NCBI GenBank assembly: GCA_029975435.1
Contig: JARKPC010000132.1
Span: 1-37,957 of the forward strand
Direction of reading: 5' to 3'
From: Propionivibrio sp.
Lineage (GTDB): Bacteria > Pseudomonadota > Gammaproteobacteria > Burkholderiales > Rhodocyclaceae
Length of the DNA: 37,957 nucleotides
Made by a program: the position numbers and the translations under genes. The notes below the pieces were generated by a model, which saw only the letters and a program-made list of their open reading frames with translations, was not told where the DNA came from and ran no database searches. Positions within the stretch are counted from its first letter, which is position 1, and the number at the start of each line of letters is the position of its first letter. Shown piece after piece: positions 6,501 through 13,535 of the stretch.

Positions 6501-8604
6501 TCAGGATGTCTTCCCGGCGGATCGGTTCGGCGCGTGCCGTGGCTTTGCCGGGCAGGCTACCCGGTGTTGCGCCGGCGTTGCCTGTTCCGGGGAACGGGGT
6601 GTCGTCAATGAATCCGGTATAGCGCGCACCCGGGGCAAAGGAATTGACCGTGCCATCGGTGGGCATGGCACTTTCCACATGCCGGGGCGCAGCCTCATCC
6701 GGAACACGCACCAGCACCGGCTTTTTCATCTGGTCGATAGAGGCCGGATCCAGCCCGAGACGCGGCGCAGTCTCGCGCAAAAATTCCCGGTAAGTGTCCG
6801 CTTTCAGTCCGTTGGCCTGATAGACACGCTGCAAGGCAATCGCCCGGCGCTGTCCATTCTCAACAACACCGTCGCGCGCCACAATCGGGGCGCCGTCTGC
6901 ATCGTCCAAGGCTTCGGCCAGGCGCTTCGGGTCAAAGTCGGAAACAATGCGCTGCAGCGCGGCTTCGCTCTCGTGCCGCGGCGCTTCCTTGCGCCCGAAG
7001 GGATTTTCCTCGATCGGTCGCAGGTTCGTATCGTGTGAGGCTTTCAGGTCGTCGGCTTCGATCAGGGCGTAGCGCGCCGTTTTTGGAACTGCCCCTGCCG
7101 CCGTGTCGGATCCAGAATCAATTCTGTCGGCCATCCGGATTTCACGCGCTGATGCAGCATCCAGTTCGGTATACCTGTCCGGCGTGACCATTCGGGAAGC
7201 GGTAGCGTCTCGCCCTTGAAGGTCAGCCACGTCGAGTTTCGATACAGCTTCGCCGCTGGCGGTTGATCGATCGGCAGCCCTTGATTCCAGCGACGAAGCA
7301 CCGTTTCCCGTGTCGGCTGTCCCGGCACCCTCCCCGCCTCGGCGGCCGTCATCAACTGCCCGTCGCAGAGTACCTTCCGGCAAAACGTTCTCCGGCGTTC
7401 TTGATCCGGCTGCATCGTCCACACGCAATTCTCTGGCGAGTAGTTGCCCGTCACGTCCAGCCGCCCCAGCCAATGCGTTGGGCTCGGCGCCGGCCCCATG
7501 TCTTCCAGGAACTTGCGAAAGCTCGTCCGCCATTCCGGGCAAACCTGAATCCCCGCCCCGCCGTACCGGTTGAAGCTCTTGAACGTCGGTTCGTAACATC
7601 GCCGGTTCATTACCCGCCAGGCGCTGCGCTCCCTGTCCATTTTCCGCGGCATTTATCGGAGTGAAGCCTTTTGCTTCGGGTTGATAGCCTTCGTGAATGA
7701 TTTCACCGCCCGGCTTAACGCTGGATTGACGGGTATCGACTTGGGCTTTTTGGGTTTCGCTGATTGCTTCTGGCCTGATTGCTTCGGCATTGATGCTCCT
7801 TTCAACTTCCTGTGGGGTGAATCCTTGCGGCCGCTCCTGCAGTGTCGGTTCAATGCGCGGAACGGCTTCGGCGGGCTTGGCCATCGCGCGCTTTGCGCCT
7901 TTCACGGCCGGCGCAACAACCATCGGCAAGGCATTGACGGCGGTATCGGCAGCCGTGGCCAGCACCGGGCTCCCGGTCGCGTCCAGTACCTTGCCGCCGA
8001 CGTACTGCCCGCCCTCTGCCAGCTTCTCAAAGGGCAGCATGACCGTTTCGGTCAGATGCTTGCCGCCCTCGCTCACCGGCTGGTACGTCAGAGCGCCACC
8101 GACTGCGTGGACCACGTCGGCCGGTTCAGCATCTGTCAGCCCCAGCGCCTTCGTTGCTGCGGCACCAAGGCCGGCAATACCAGCAACGGGAAGCGCCACG
8201 CCCTGCGTGATCAGGTTCGCCGCCGTCTCGGCCACCGGATACACCTGGCCCATGGCTTTCATGGTCTTGACGGCCGGCGCCAGCGTTTCGGCAAGAGAAC
8301 CCTGTGATTCTTCCGGAACCAAGGGGGTGAATCCGCGGCGTACCGGCCGGGCGTCTTCGGCATTGATCGGTGTGAAACCTCGGCGCGGCTCCGGTGCAGC
8401 AGCTACCGCAGGCGCTTCCTTGCCGAAGCGCTGCTGATACTCACGCTCGAGCGCGGCCCGGCTGTCGTCCGGCATGTCCTGGTCAAACTCGGCAGAGACA
8501 AGACGCTCGGCATCGGCATCACGCGCGGCCTGTTCGTCATCGGAGACGCGCGGAAACCTCGGGTCTGTTGCTTTGCGTGGCTGATCGAGTGGAATGAACG
8601 GCAT
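3505..8604 (-). CDS. Giant phage polyvalent protein (ParB/DdrB-like, zincin, LPD38-like)
   Basis: A 1699-aa protein starting at ATG 8604 with a GAGG site. From the N-terminus: an acidic, disordered region with four copies of a GFTP motif (residues 76, 91, 261, 313); an Ala/Gly-rich hydrophobic stretch at 110-235 that could contact membrane; a low-complexity linker at about 320-505; a DdrB/ParB-like domain at about 508-640 with ENGQRRA; a zincin-like metallopeptidase with HEMAH at 746-750 and a likely third ligand Glu near 789 (EGFAEG); and a long helical C-terminus whose 1360-1480 part (FMRPALLSWDRLARG, then LPDWDRD and YPKIWEIGA) fits the LPD38 domain. Such polyvalent proteins are thought to enter the host with phage DNA. 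The linker overlaps a second gene in another frame. Confidence 0.85.
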   Translation of the reverse strand: MPFIPLDQPRKATDPRFPRVSDDEQAARDADAERLVSAEFDQDMPDDSRAALEREYQQRFGKEAPAVAAAPEPRRGFTPINAEDARPVRRGFTPLVPEESQGSLAETLAPAVKTMKAMGQVYPVAETAANLITQGVALPVAGIAGLGAAATKALGLTDAEPADVVHAVGGALTYQPVSEGGKHLTETVMLPFEKLAEGGQYVGGKVLDATGSPVLATAADTAVNALPMVVAPAVKGAKRAMAKPAEAVPRIEPTLQERPQGFTPQEVERSINAEAIRPEAISETQKAQVDTRQSSVKPGGEIIHEGYQPEAKGFTPINAAENGQGAQRLAGNEPAMLRTDVQELQPVRRGGDSGLPGMADELSQVPGRHGAGAEPNALAGAAGRDGQLLARELRVDDAAGSRTPENVLPEGTLRRAVDDGRRGGEGAGTADTGNGASSLESRAADRSTASGEAVSKLDVADLQGRDATASRMVTPDRYTELDAASAREIRMADRIDSGSDTAAGAVPKTARYALIEADDLKASHDTNLRPIEENPFGRKEAPRHESEAALQRIVSDFDPKRLAEALDDADGAPIVARDGVVENGQRRAIALQRVYQANGLKADTYREFLRETAPRLGLDPASIDQMKKPVLVRVPDEAAPRHVESAMPTDGTVNSFAPGARYTGFIDDTPFPGTGNAGATPGSLPGKATARAEPIRREDILIPFLKALDTSLYEGRVQGKKRLGFFRPSNEEVRIKRHADLETAAHEMAHLMDKRVPEIRKAWENDTTMAKELKAISYDAGKVYEGFAEGVRLWMTQPDVLEAKAPRFAKWFDDFAQRHDYGPAILKAREGMTEWFGQEAIDRARSKIGDHRPLSDALNVSRDQWRQSVIDDLHGIYRAERELQGGKIAPAGAYETARLVRSSSSIADGALRFGYPVKKADGSFMWKGKGLEEILKPVAGNLDDALLYFVGKSARELMTQGREHLFTPGEIDGMLKLRTPEREAAFKAYQEWNQGILDFAEAQGVINPEARRLWQRTQYLPFQRVGQPGGFKGKPGDWSGVKALTGGTENIRDILANMTGNAAQLIDKAVKNEARLKIAELAESAEGGGKFMTKIPAESRPVRIDTKQVVDALMKGMGVDASAKMSPATAKAIKALRSELEAAPALLEVMQTGMPPAGGNVVAVLKGGKPTWYEVGDPILYRALSSIDRPLQSAVVRWLGLPKRIGQMTITLTPDFMLANIARDTIMGSVMSRAGFRPVIDSLNGMRLRLTNDPIYQEFIANGGGMSSMFLDETRFRAKLEKFYQRQGIDYRTVLDAPAKLGNFLETLADSFEMSTRLGEYNRAIQRGEHPRHAAYLGREVSTDFAMRGDSQAAGFMYDTVMFMRPALLSWDRLARGIAHDPNKMAIAAKTGVLAMMSMGLYLLNKDDERYQDLPDWDRDSNWHFFVGDQHFRYPKIWEIGAVASTAERTLEKLMAEDPQGLGKDFARILSNTFNLNWKPQIVAPLYEQATNRNDFTKSPIETPGMESMQPFLRAKPTTSETLKAAGMATRNLPEGLQVNPARAEALLRGYFNTWAMYGLMLTDKAFFGDKLPEMRADQMPVIRRFVSQEPPQRTKFETEFYDLLGEAKRLHGTMRELDRLGRPDLADEKEREPMATEAKPLERAAKNLSGINKDMLAVRRSDATPAEKRQQLDALTVERNALLKGAVLDSKNARKEKQ
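7062..7652 (-). CDS. Nested homing-endonuclease-like protein, HNH/NUMOD type, in an alternate frame
   Basis: A 196-aa protein read in the +1 frame relative to the 1699-aa gene and wholly inside it. Residues 10-90 fit a phage family often annotated as HNH or AP2-like: SAWRVMNRRCY, then RYGGAGIQVCPEW, SFRKFLEDMG, and GNYSPENCVW. Residues about 95-195 hold two copies of a NUMOD-like HTH: (L)CDGQLMTAAEAG...RWNQGLP and FKGETLPLPEWS...RVKSGWP. G and C dominate third codon positions in this frame. The host protein over the same bases is Gly/Ala/Asp/Arg-rich filler. No own ribosome-binding site is seen; the ATG abuts the TAA of a short ORF. It may be an active mobile gene or a relic. Confidence 0.75.
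   Translation of the reverse strand: MPRKMDRERSAWRVMNRRCYEPTFKSFNRYGGAGIQVCPEWRTSFRKFLEDMGPAPSPTHWLGRLDVTGNYSPENCVWTMQPDQERRRTFCRKVLCDGQLMTAAEAGRVPGQPTRETVLRRWNQGLPIDQPPAAKLYRNSTWLTFKGETLPLPEWSRRTGIPNWMLHQRVKSGWPTELILDPTRRQGQFQKRRATP
7653..7790 (-). CDS. Short basic ORF leading into the nested gene
   Basis: A 45-codon reading frame in the same frame as the nested nuclease-like gene. Its ATG at 7790 follows AAAGGAG by 6 nt, the best ribosome-binding site in the interior of the host gene, and its TAA (7655-7653) is directly followed by the nested ATG at 7652. The product is Lys/Gln/Pro-rich with no recognised fold. It may serve to bring ribosomes to the nested start by reinitiation. The same bases encode host residues 272-317, which include a GFTPI motif, so the ribosome-binding site may be accidental. 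Confidence 0.35.
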   Translation of the reverse strand: MPKQSGQKQSAKPKKPKSIPVNPALSRAVKSFTKAINPKQKASLR

Positions 8605-8613
8605 GGCGCGGCC

Positions 8614-10188
8614 TCAGTTGTAAAAGCCAACGACGCGGCCTTGCTTGTCCAGGACTTCAACACCCTGCGAAGTGTCGCGGCCCAGGCGGTAGTTATCCAT
8701 TTTCCGATCGCTGCGAAACTCCTTGGCGATCGCTTCGCGGCTGCGCGGTTGCGACGGCTGCGGCTGCTGTGCTTCTTTTCTCCCGGCCGTCTGCTGGTCG
8801 AAAACATCATCCGCGCCGATCTTGCGGCGCCCGGCCAGGCTGGCTGCCTTGGCTAGATCAGGCCGGTAGTCGGGATTCTCGCGCCCTGTGTCTGTGGTCT
8901 TGGCGGTAAGTCTCCGGATCTCTGCCGGATCCATCCCGGCAACGGTTTCTCGAGCCGCATCAATCTCGGCGTTGCGCGCCTGCTGCGTGAGCGTCAATCC
9001 GCCGGTTGCTTCGCGCTTGGCGGCATCGGCATTGAGGCGAGCGGCCAGGCGTTCGTCTCGGCGATCCTCGCGCATTTCATCGCGCTGAGCATCCAACTGT
9101 TTGATCTGAATCTGGCGATCGAGCAGCGCGCCTTCTTTCTCGCGCTGCGCCTGCTGCTCGGCGTGAAACTTCACGGCGCTCATCGGGCTCAACGCCTTGG
9201 CCGCCTGGTTCGCGAGGTCAGCCGTAAGCCCTGTCCTGGATCCGATCACCTCGCCATCGGTGTTGATTTGATCAATCCGATACTGCTTGCCGTCCTCAAG
9301 TGGCGTCATGCGGACGGTGTGACCATCGTTGTAGAGTTGCCCGTTGTACATCTTCTCGAACGACGCCAGCGCGCCGGCACTGTCGCCGATCGCATGCTTG
9401 CGCACCCCTTCAAGCCATTGCCCGGCGTAGGCTCGGCCCTGCTCGGTTTCAACGTATTCCGAGAACTGTTTTGCTTCGGCGAGTTTTCCTTGCTTGAGCA
9501 GCGTCTGAACAACGCGCGGCGCCGTCTGTTTCAGGTAGGCATCGACTGAATATTGCTGGTCAGCGGCTTTCGTCTCCGGTTGCGCTTGGCGGGTACCTTC
9601 GGCCGGAATGCTCTGGTGTTCGAGGGTTGCATTCGTCCCGGTGATGTCGGCACCAGTGGCAGTTGAAGACCGAACCGCTTCGTTCCGAGTGGGTAGCGCG
9701 TTCCGGACGGACAGACGGCCATCGGAAAACAGGCTGCGCAGTTCCTTGTCGTCGGCCTGGCGCTGCTCCTGGTCGGTCATCTTTGCCAGGTTGGATGCAA
9801 CCGCAAAGGCTTTTTCCGGCTGTCCCTTGGCGATCAAATGATCGATACCGGCCTGCAGCATTGCCGCCCGCTTGTCGGCGGGAGACGCAAACTGTTTGTC
9901 GACGCGCTGCGTCTTGCTCTCGTACTGCGGCTCGACAATCGGATTCAGCGTGTCGGCCACGCCGCTTTGCACAGCTGCCAGCGACGGCGCGTAATTCCCG
10001 GTTTCAGCGTCCTTGGTGTAGTTCTGCGCATCCGGCGCATTGACTTCGGAAACGGTCGATTGTTCTTCGGTCGTCGCGCTGTTCATGGCGTCTGCTAATT
10101 CGCCCTGCTCCCGGTTCTCCCGAATCACCTGGCCAAGCCTGAGACCGGTTGCAATGCCGCCCAACAAACCGCCCGCAAAACCTCTCAT
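8614..10188 (-). CDS. Putative phage virion or ejection protein
   Basis: A 524-aa protein with an ATG at 10188 after a G-rich site. The N-terminus (MRGFAGGLLGGIATGLRLG) is a glycine-zipper-like amphipathic helix, as in internal or ejection proteins of podovirus-like phages that insert in membrane. The middle (about 200-300) has a helical repeat look, with KQGKLAEAKQFSEYVETE resembling tetratricopeptide hairpins. Residues about 345-400 are a long Gln/Glu/Arg-rich coiled helix. The C-terminus ends in a small beta unit (VEVLDKQGRVVGFYN). It lies 9 bp before the 1699-aa polyvalent gene. Pairing of a few-hundred-residue helical protein with a giant LPD38 protein suggests both are virion-internal. 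Role inferred. Confidence 0.65.
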   Translation of the reverse strand: MRGFAGGLLGGIATGLRLGQVIRENREQGELADAMNSATTEEQSTVSEVNAPDAQNYTKDAETGNYAPSLAAVQSGVADTLNPIVEPQYESKTQRVDKQFASPADKRAAMLQAGIDHLIAKGQPEKAFAVASNLAKMTDQEQRQADDKELRSLFSDGRLSVRNALPTRNEAVRSSTATGADITGTNATLEHQSIPAEGTRQAQPETKAADQQYSVDAYLKQTAPRVVQTLLKQGKLAEAKQFSEYVETEQGRAYAGQWLEGVRKHAIGDSAGALASFEKMYNGQLYNDGHTVRMTPLEDGKQYRIDQINTDGEVIGSRTGLTADLANQAAKALSPMSAVKFHAEQQAQREKEGALLDRQIQIKQLDAQRDEMREDRRDERLAARLNADAAKREATGGLTLTQQARNAEIDAARETVAGMDPAEIRRLTAKTTDTGRENPDYRPDLAKAASLAGRRKIGADDVFDQQTAGRKEAQQPQPSQPRSREAIAKEFRSDRKMDNYRLGRDTSQGVEVLDKQGRVVGFYN

Positions 10189-10241
10189 GACACCCCCCGC
10201 AACAGAAGAACTGCGGGCAGGTTGCCATGCTTGTCACGTTG

Positions 10242-10502
10242 TCAAGATATTTCTTGCAGCTTTTCCCGTTTTAAAAAACTGCACCGACGACGGAACGCCG
10301 GCTTGCTAATCCGCTTCGTCCGCACGCGCTGCAAATCGGGAATGATTTCGATCCAGCCTGACGCCGGATCCGCCGCGACGATGCACGCCACAAAGCCGGA
10401 TCGGGCCAGGTCCATGAAATGCGCCCAGACTTCTGGCGCCGTCGCTTCCGGATTGTTTCTCATGTACTGATCAACCATCTGGTAAAAATCGTTTCGTCCC
10501 AT
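10242..10502 (-). CDS. Small phage protein of unknown function
   Basis: An 86-aa protein. An ATG at 10502 (MGRNDFYQMVDQYM) is preferred over the GTG at 10508, since the GAGGGGG site sits just before both. Residues 1-30 are a helical unit, followed by WIEIIPDLQ and a very basic end (RVRTKRISKPAFRRRCSFLKREK). The basic tail suggests nucleic-acid contact. No family was recognised. Confidence 0.6.
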   Translation of the reverse strand: MGRNDFYQMVDQYMRNNPEATAPEVWAHFMDLARSGFVACIVAADPASGWIEIIPDLQRVRTKRISKPAFRRRCSFLKREKLQEIS

Positions 10503-10512
10503 ATTCACCCCC

Positions 10513-10806
10513 TCAGTGCGTAGTGGTGCCGTTCAAATCGCGCTCAACCTGCGCGACGATGCCGGCAACCGATTCGATTTCAGGCCGCATCGCCTCGACC
10601 ATGTTGTGAATCTTCCAAAGCAATCCGAGACTGCTCCGATATAGCTCCGATGCTTTCGCGTAGGCACCGTCTGGCATGACGGATTCGTCCACGGTTTCGC
10701 GCGCCAGCGTAACCAGGGCGCTCACGTCGATTTCAAGCACGGCCAGCATTTGCAGCGCCGTTTGCGCCGACTCGGCGGCCGATGGTGCTGTTGTACGGTC
10801 ATTCAT
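10513..10806 (-). CDS. Small helical phage protein of unknown function
   Basis: A 97-aa acidic, helical protein. Its ATG at 10806 overlaps the end of the upstream gene by 8 bp. The pattern of Leu, Ala and Met at helical spacing suggests a helical bundle or dimer. It lies in the replication-side half of the operon. No known family was recognised. Confidence 0.65.
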   Translation of the reverse strand: MNDRTTAPSAAESAQTALQMLAVLEIDVSALVTLARETVDESVMPDGAYAKASELYRSSLGLLWKIHNMVEAMRPEIESVAGIVAQVERDLNGTTTH

Positions 10807-11125
10807 CCGATATTCCTCCGATCTTGGCGCGGTAGCGTTTGTATCGCGAATTGCGAAACGTTCCTCGCATATCCTCGACGAGCCCTTGACGCAGCAGATA
10901 GATCAGCGCCCACGAGCATTTCGCGTGATTCAATCCTGTCCTGAAACGCAACTGCCCCTCGGTCATCGCCCCGCCGTGCTGACGAAGAACCGCCAGAACT
11001 GCCTCACTGGAACGCCCTGGCCGGATGACGCCGGCCGGCCGCGGGTTGAAGTGCTGTTTTCTCGGTTCTGCGCCTGCGGACTCAACCGCGCGGGCGACTC
11101 TTTCAAGCTCTTCCAAAAAATTCAT
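10799..11125 (-). CDS. Winged-helix-like phage protein
   Basis: A 108-aa protein coupled to the primase gene by an ATGA overlap. Residues about 38-95 (SEAVLAVLRQHGGAMTEGQL, then CSWALIYLLRQGLVE) have the layout of a winged helix-turn-helix, and the end is basic (RNSRYKRYRAK). Proteins of this form are frequent beside phage primases and may be regulators or replication accessory proteins. Function is not shown. Confidence 0.7.
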   Translation of the reverse strand: MNFLEELERVARAVESAGAEPRKQHFNPRPAGVIRPGRSSEAVLAVLRQHGGAMTEGQLRFRTGLNHAKCSWALIYLLRQGLVEDMRGTFRNSRYKRYRAKIGGISDE

Positions 11126-12039
11126 GCTGTCTCCCGATGAATATCATTCCAATCAGTGCCGGCCTGCGATGGGATACGAACTTCGACTTCAATGCCGCCG
11201 GCAATCAGCCGTTTTGCCAACACCCAGGCCGCCGCCTGTCCAGTCCCGGAAGTGTCGTTGTCGCCGAAGACAATCACGCGCCTGGTTCCTTCCGGTGGCG
11301 TCCAGCGTTCCAGCCCGCCCGCGGTAACCGCCGCCCATGTCGGAACACCGAACAGCGCAAACGCGCTTAGGGCGGTTTCGATGCCCTCGGCAATACCGAT
11401 ACATTCGGCAGGCGGAAAAAGTCGAACGGCGCTTGCTGCCGGCAGGTTCCCGGTAACTTTCTTTGCGGTCGGCACGGCGGCTTTCTGCCCGTCGTCGGAC
11501 AGATAGGTCCGGTGGATTCCACACCCGGCACCGGTCACGTCCTGCACGCGGCTGACCATCGCCGGGTGATAGGTCGTGCTTCCGTCGTCGTGTCGGTAGG
11601 CAAGCCGCGAGTTACACCGGATGGCGGGCGGAACGGCCTCGACTCCGCACCGGCGCGCCAGGTACAGCGCAACCGGATCGCCAGGAACGACGCCCCGAGA
11701 TTCACTCCACATCCGGCGACAGATCGCCAGCTTGTCGGCATCGCTCGGTTGGACAGCCGGCGCCGTTGCCGGGATGATGCCGACAACAGCTTCGATTTCC
11801 TTGGCCGCTTCGCGGAATGGCCATCCTTTGACCAATTCCAAAAGCCTGAAACCGTCGCCGAATCCGCAATGCGAGCAGTAGAACGTGCCGCGCCCTTCCT
11901 TGTCATCGAAGCGGAAACGATCACGACCGCCACACACCGGGCAGGCCGTGTGCTTCCCGGAAAGGAATTCCCGGCCCACTCCGAAATGCACCAGCAATCC
12001 AGGCCAGCGATTCAGAGCCAATTCGGACGCGCTGCTCAT
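11122..12039 (-). CDS. Phage primase, zinc-ribbon plus Toprim
   Basis: A 305-aa protein with an N-terminal P4-type primase zinc ribbon (CPVC at 33-36, CSHC at 55-58) and a C-terminal Toprim domain: IAEGIETA at 216-223 supplies the catalytic Glu and FGDND at 258-262 the metal-binding acidic pair. The spacing fits the small primases of temperate phages and satellites, without the P4 alpha helicase module. It would lay RNA primers for element replication, with the separate helicase encoded directly upstream. It overlaps its neighbours by ATGA at both ends. Confidence 0.92.
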   Translation of the reverse strand: MSSASELALNRWPGLLVHFGVGREFLSGKHTACPVCGGRDRFRFDDKEGRGTFYCSHCGFGDGFRLLELVKGWPFREAAKEIEAVVGIIPATAPAVQPSDADKLAICRRMWSESRGVVPGDPVALYLARRCGVEAVPPAIRCNSRLAYRHDDGSTTYHPAMVSRVQDVTGAGCGIHRTYLSDDGQKAAVPTAKKVTGNLPAASAVRLFPPAECIGIAEGIETALSAFALFGVPTWAAVTAGGLERWTPPEGTRRVIVFGDNDTSGTGQAAAWVLAKRLIAGGIEVEVRIPSQAGTDWNDIHRETA

Positions 12040-13535
12040 GACGCCACCTTTTCGCGAGCCTTGGCCGCTGCAATCTGCCTAGACTTGATCCACCCAAGAA
12101 GTTCAGGTGTCGGTGTCGCTGGCACTTGGCGCAATCCGTTCGCCGATTTGCCGGTGAATTCGCGGTATTTGTGATACGCCCATCCGGGCTGATACCCACG
12201 ATTGTGGGCGTAGCCAAGGAGTTGCGAATAGACGTGCTGGCCGACTTCCTTCTTGATTGGCTTGCGGCGATCCTGTTTCACCAGATCCCCGGCGATCGTC
12301 TCGACGTTGCTCTGGCGCTCGGGCGCGAAGCCACAAGACGGGCAGGCATGTACCTTCGGCGGCTTGACGAAGTGGCACTTCGGACAGGGTTTGGGTAGCG
12401 GATCCGTGCGTTCCTGCTGTTTCCCTGGCGCCTTGGGCTTCCCGTCATCCAGATCCAACGGCAGATCGTCACAGGGATGACCGAGCCGTACGGTGCTGCC
12501 GGAGTGGTCGAGCAACAGCGCACGCTCCTTGCCCGGGGCCGGACGGAGCACACGCCCGACCATTTGGATATACCGGATCAGGCTGCGCGTCGGGCGGGCA
12601 AGAATCATCACTTCCGTCGAAGGGCAGTCCCAGCCTTCGCTCAACAGCGAGACATTGCATAGAACGGTCGTTTCACCATGAGCGAACCGCCCGAGAATCC
12701 CGGCGCGCGTCTCGTCGTCGTCGTGGTAATCGATATGCTCGGCAACCACGCCGGCCGCGTTGAATGTCTCGGCGATGTGCTTGCTGTGCGCAATACTGGT
12801 TGCGAAAACGACAGTCTGTTTCCCGTTCGCCAGCTTGCGCCAGTGCGTCAGGATGTCGCCGATCAGTTCTGGCTTGTCGGTTGCTTCCTCGAGGTCGCTC
12901 TGGTTGTAGTCCAGAACACCATCGATGCCCTTGGAGCTTTTGACGCGCTTCAAGTCCGGTTCGCTCGGCGCGAAAATATCGACGTCGACCAGGAAACCTT
13001 GCTCGATCAATTCGGTAATCGTCGCACCGACAACAAGGTGCTCGAACAGCGCCCCACCGATTTCGGCCGAGTGTTTCGCCATGCCCACCGCGAACGGCGT
13101 TGCCGTTAGTCCGACTACTGGCACGTTGTTGTACCGTGCGAGCAGCGTGCGGTATTTCTGACTACCCGCAACAGCATGGCATTCGTCGATGATCAGCAGC
13201 CCCACGTCATCGGGCAACCCACGTACGTGCACCGTATCGATCGATGCCACCAGAACCCGCTCATACATTCGGCAGGTGTTCTCGGCCTGCAGGACGCCGT
13301 GTGCGATGCCGTAGCGCGTCAGCACGGCCGATGTCTGCGCAACCAACTGCTTGCGGTTCGCCAGGAAAACGACCTTGCGGCCTTTGGCTACCGCCTTCGT
13401 GATGATGCTCGTCGCGGTCAGCGTCTTGCCGCCGCCAGTCGGCAGATACAGCGCAACGCGCCGTTTTCCCCCAGCCAGGGCAATGCGGGTTTGTTGTTCG
13501 GTGTCTTCTTGATAGGGTCTGAGGGTGAAAGTCAT
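12036..13535 (-). CDS. DEAD/DEAH-type SF2 helicase, phage replication
   Basis: A 499-aa protein. Motif I PTGGGKT is at 32-38, motif II DECH at 117-120, motif III TATPF near 144, and motif VI QMVGRVLRP near 324. A four-Cys zinc finger (CPKC...CPSC) near 384-399 and a basic C-terminus follow. This is the ComF/XPB-like helicase form common in betaproteobacterial prophages, where it is found beside a Toprim primase. It presumably unwinds the element's DNA at the origin or the fork. It has ATGA overlaps with the initiator-like gene before it and the primase after it. Confidence 0.92.
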   Translation of the reverse strand: MTFTLRPYQEDTEQQTRIALAGGKRRVALYLPTGGGKTLTATSIITKAVAKGRKVVFLANRKQLVAQTSAVLTRYGIAHGVLQAENTCRMYERVLVASIDTVHVRGLPDDVGLLIIDECHAVAGSQKYRTLLARYNNVPVVGLTATPFAVGMAKHSAEIGGALFEHLVVGATITELIEQGFLVDVDIFAPSEPDLKRVKSSKGIDGVLDYNQSDLEEATDKPELIGDILTHWRKLANGKQTVVFATSIAHSKHIAETFNAAGVVAEHIDYHDDDETRAGILGRFAHGETTVLCNVSLLSEGWDCPSTEVMILARPTRSLIRYIQMVGRVLRPAPGKERALLLDHSGSTVRLGHPCDDLPLDLDDGKPKAPGKQQERTDPLPKPCPKCHFVKPPKVHACPSCGFAPERQSNVETIAGDLVKQDRRKPIKKEVGQHVYSQLLGYAHNRGYQPGWAYHKYREFTGKSANGLRQVPATPTPELLGWIKSRQIAAAKAREKVAS

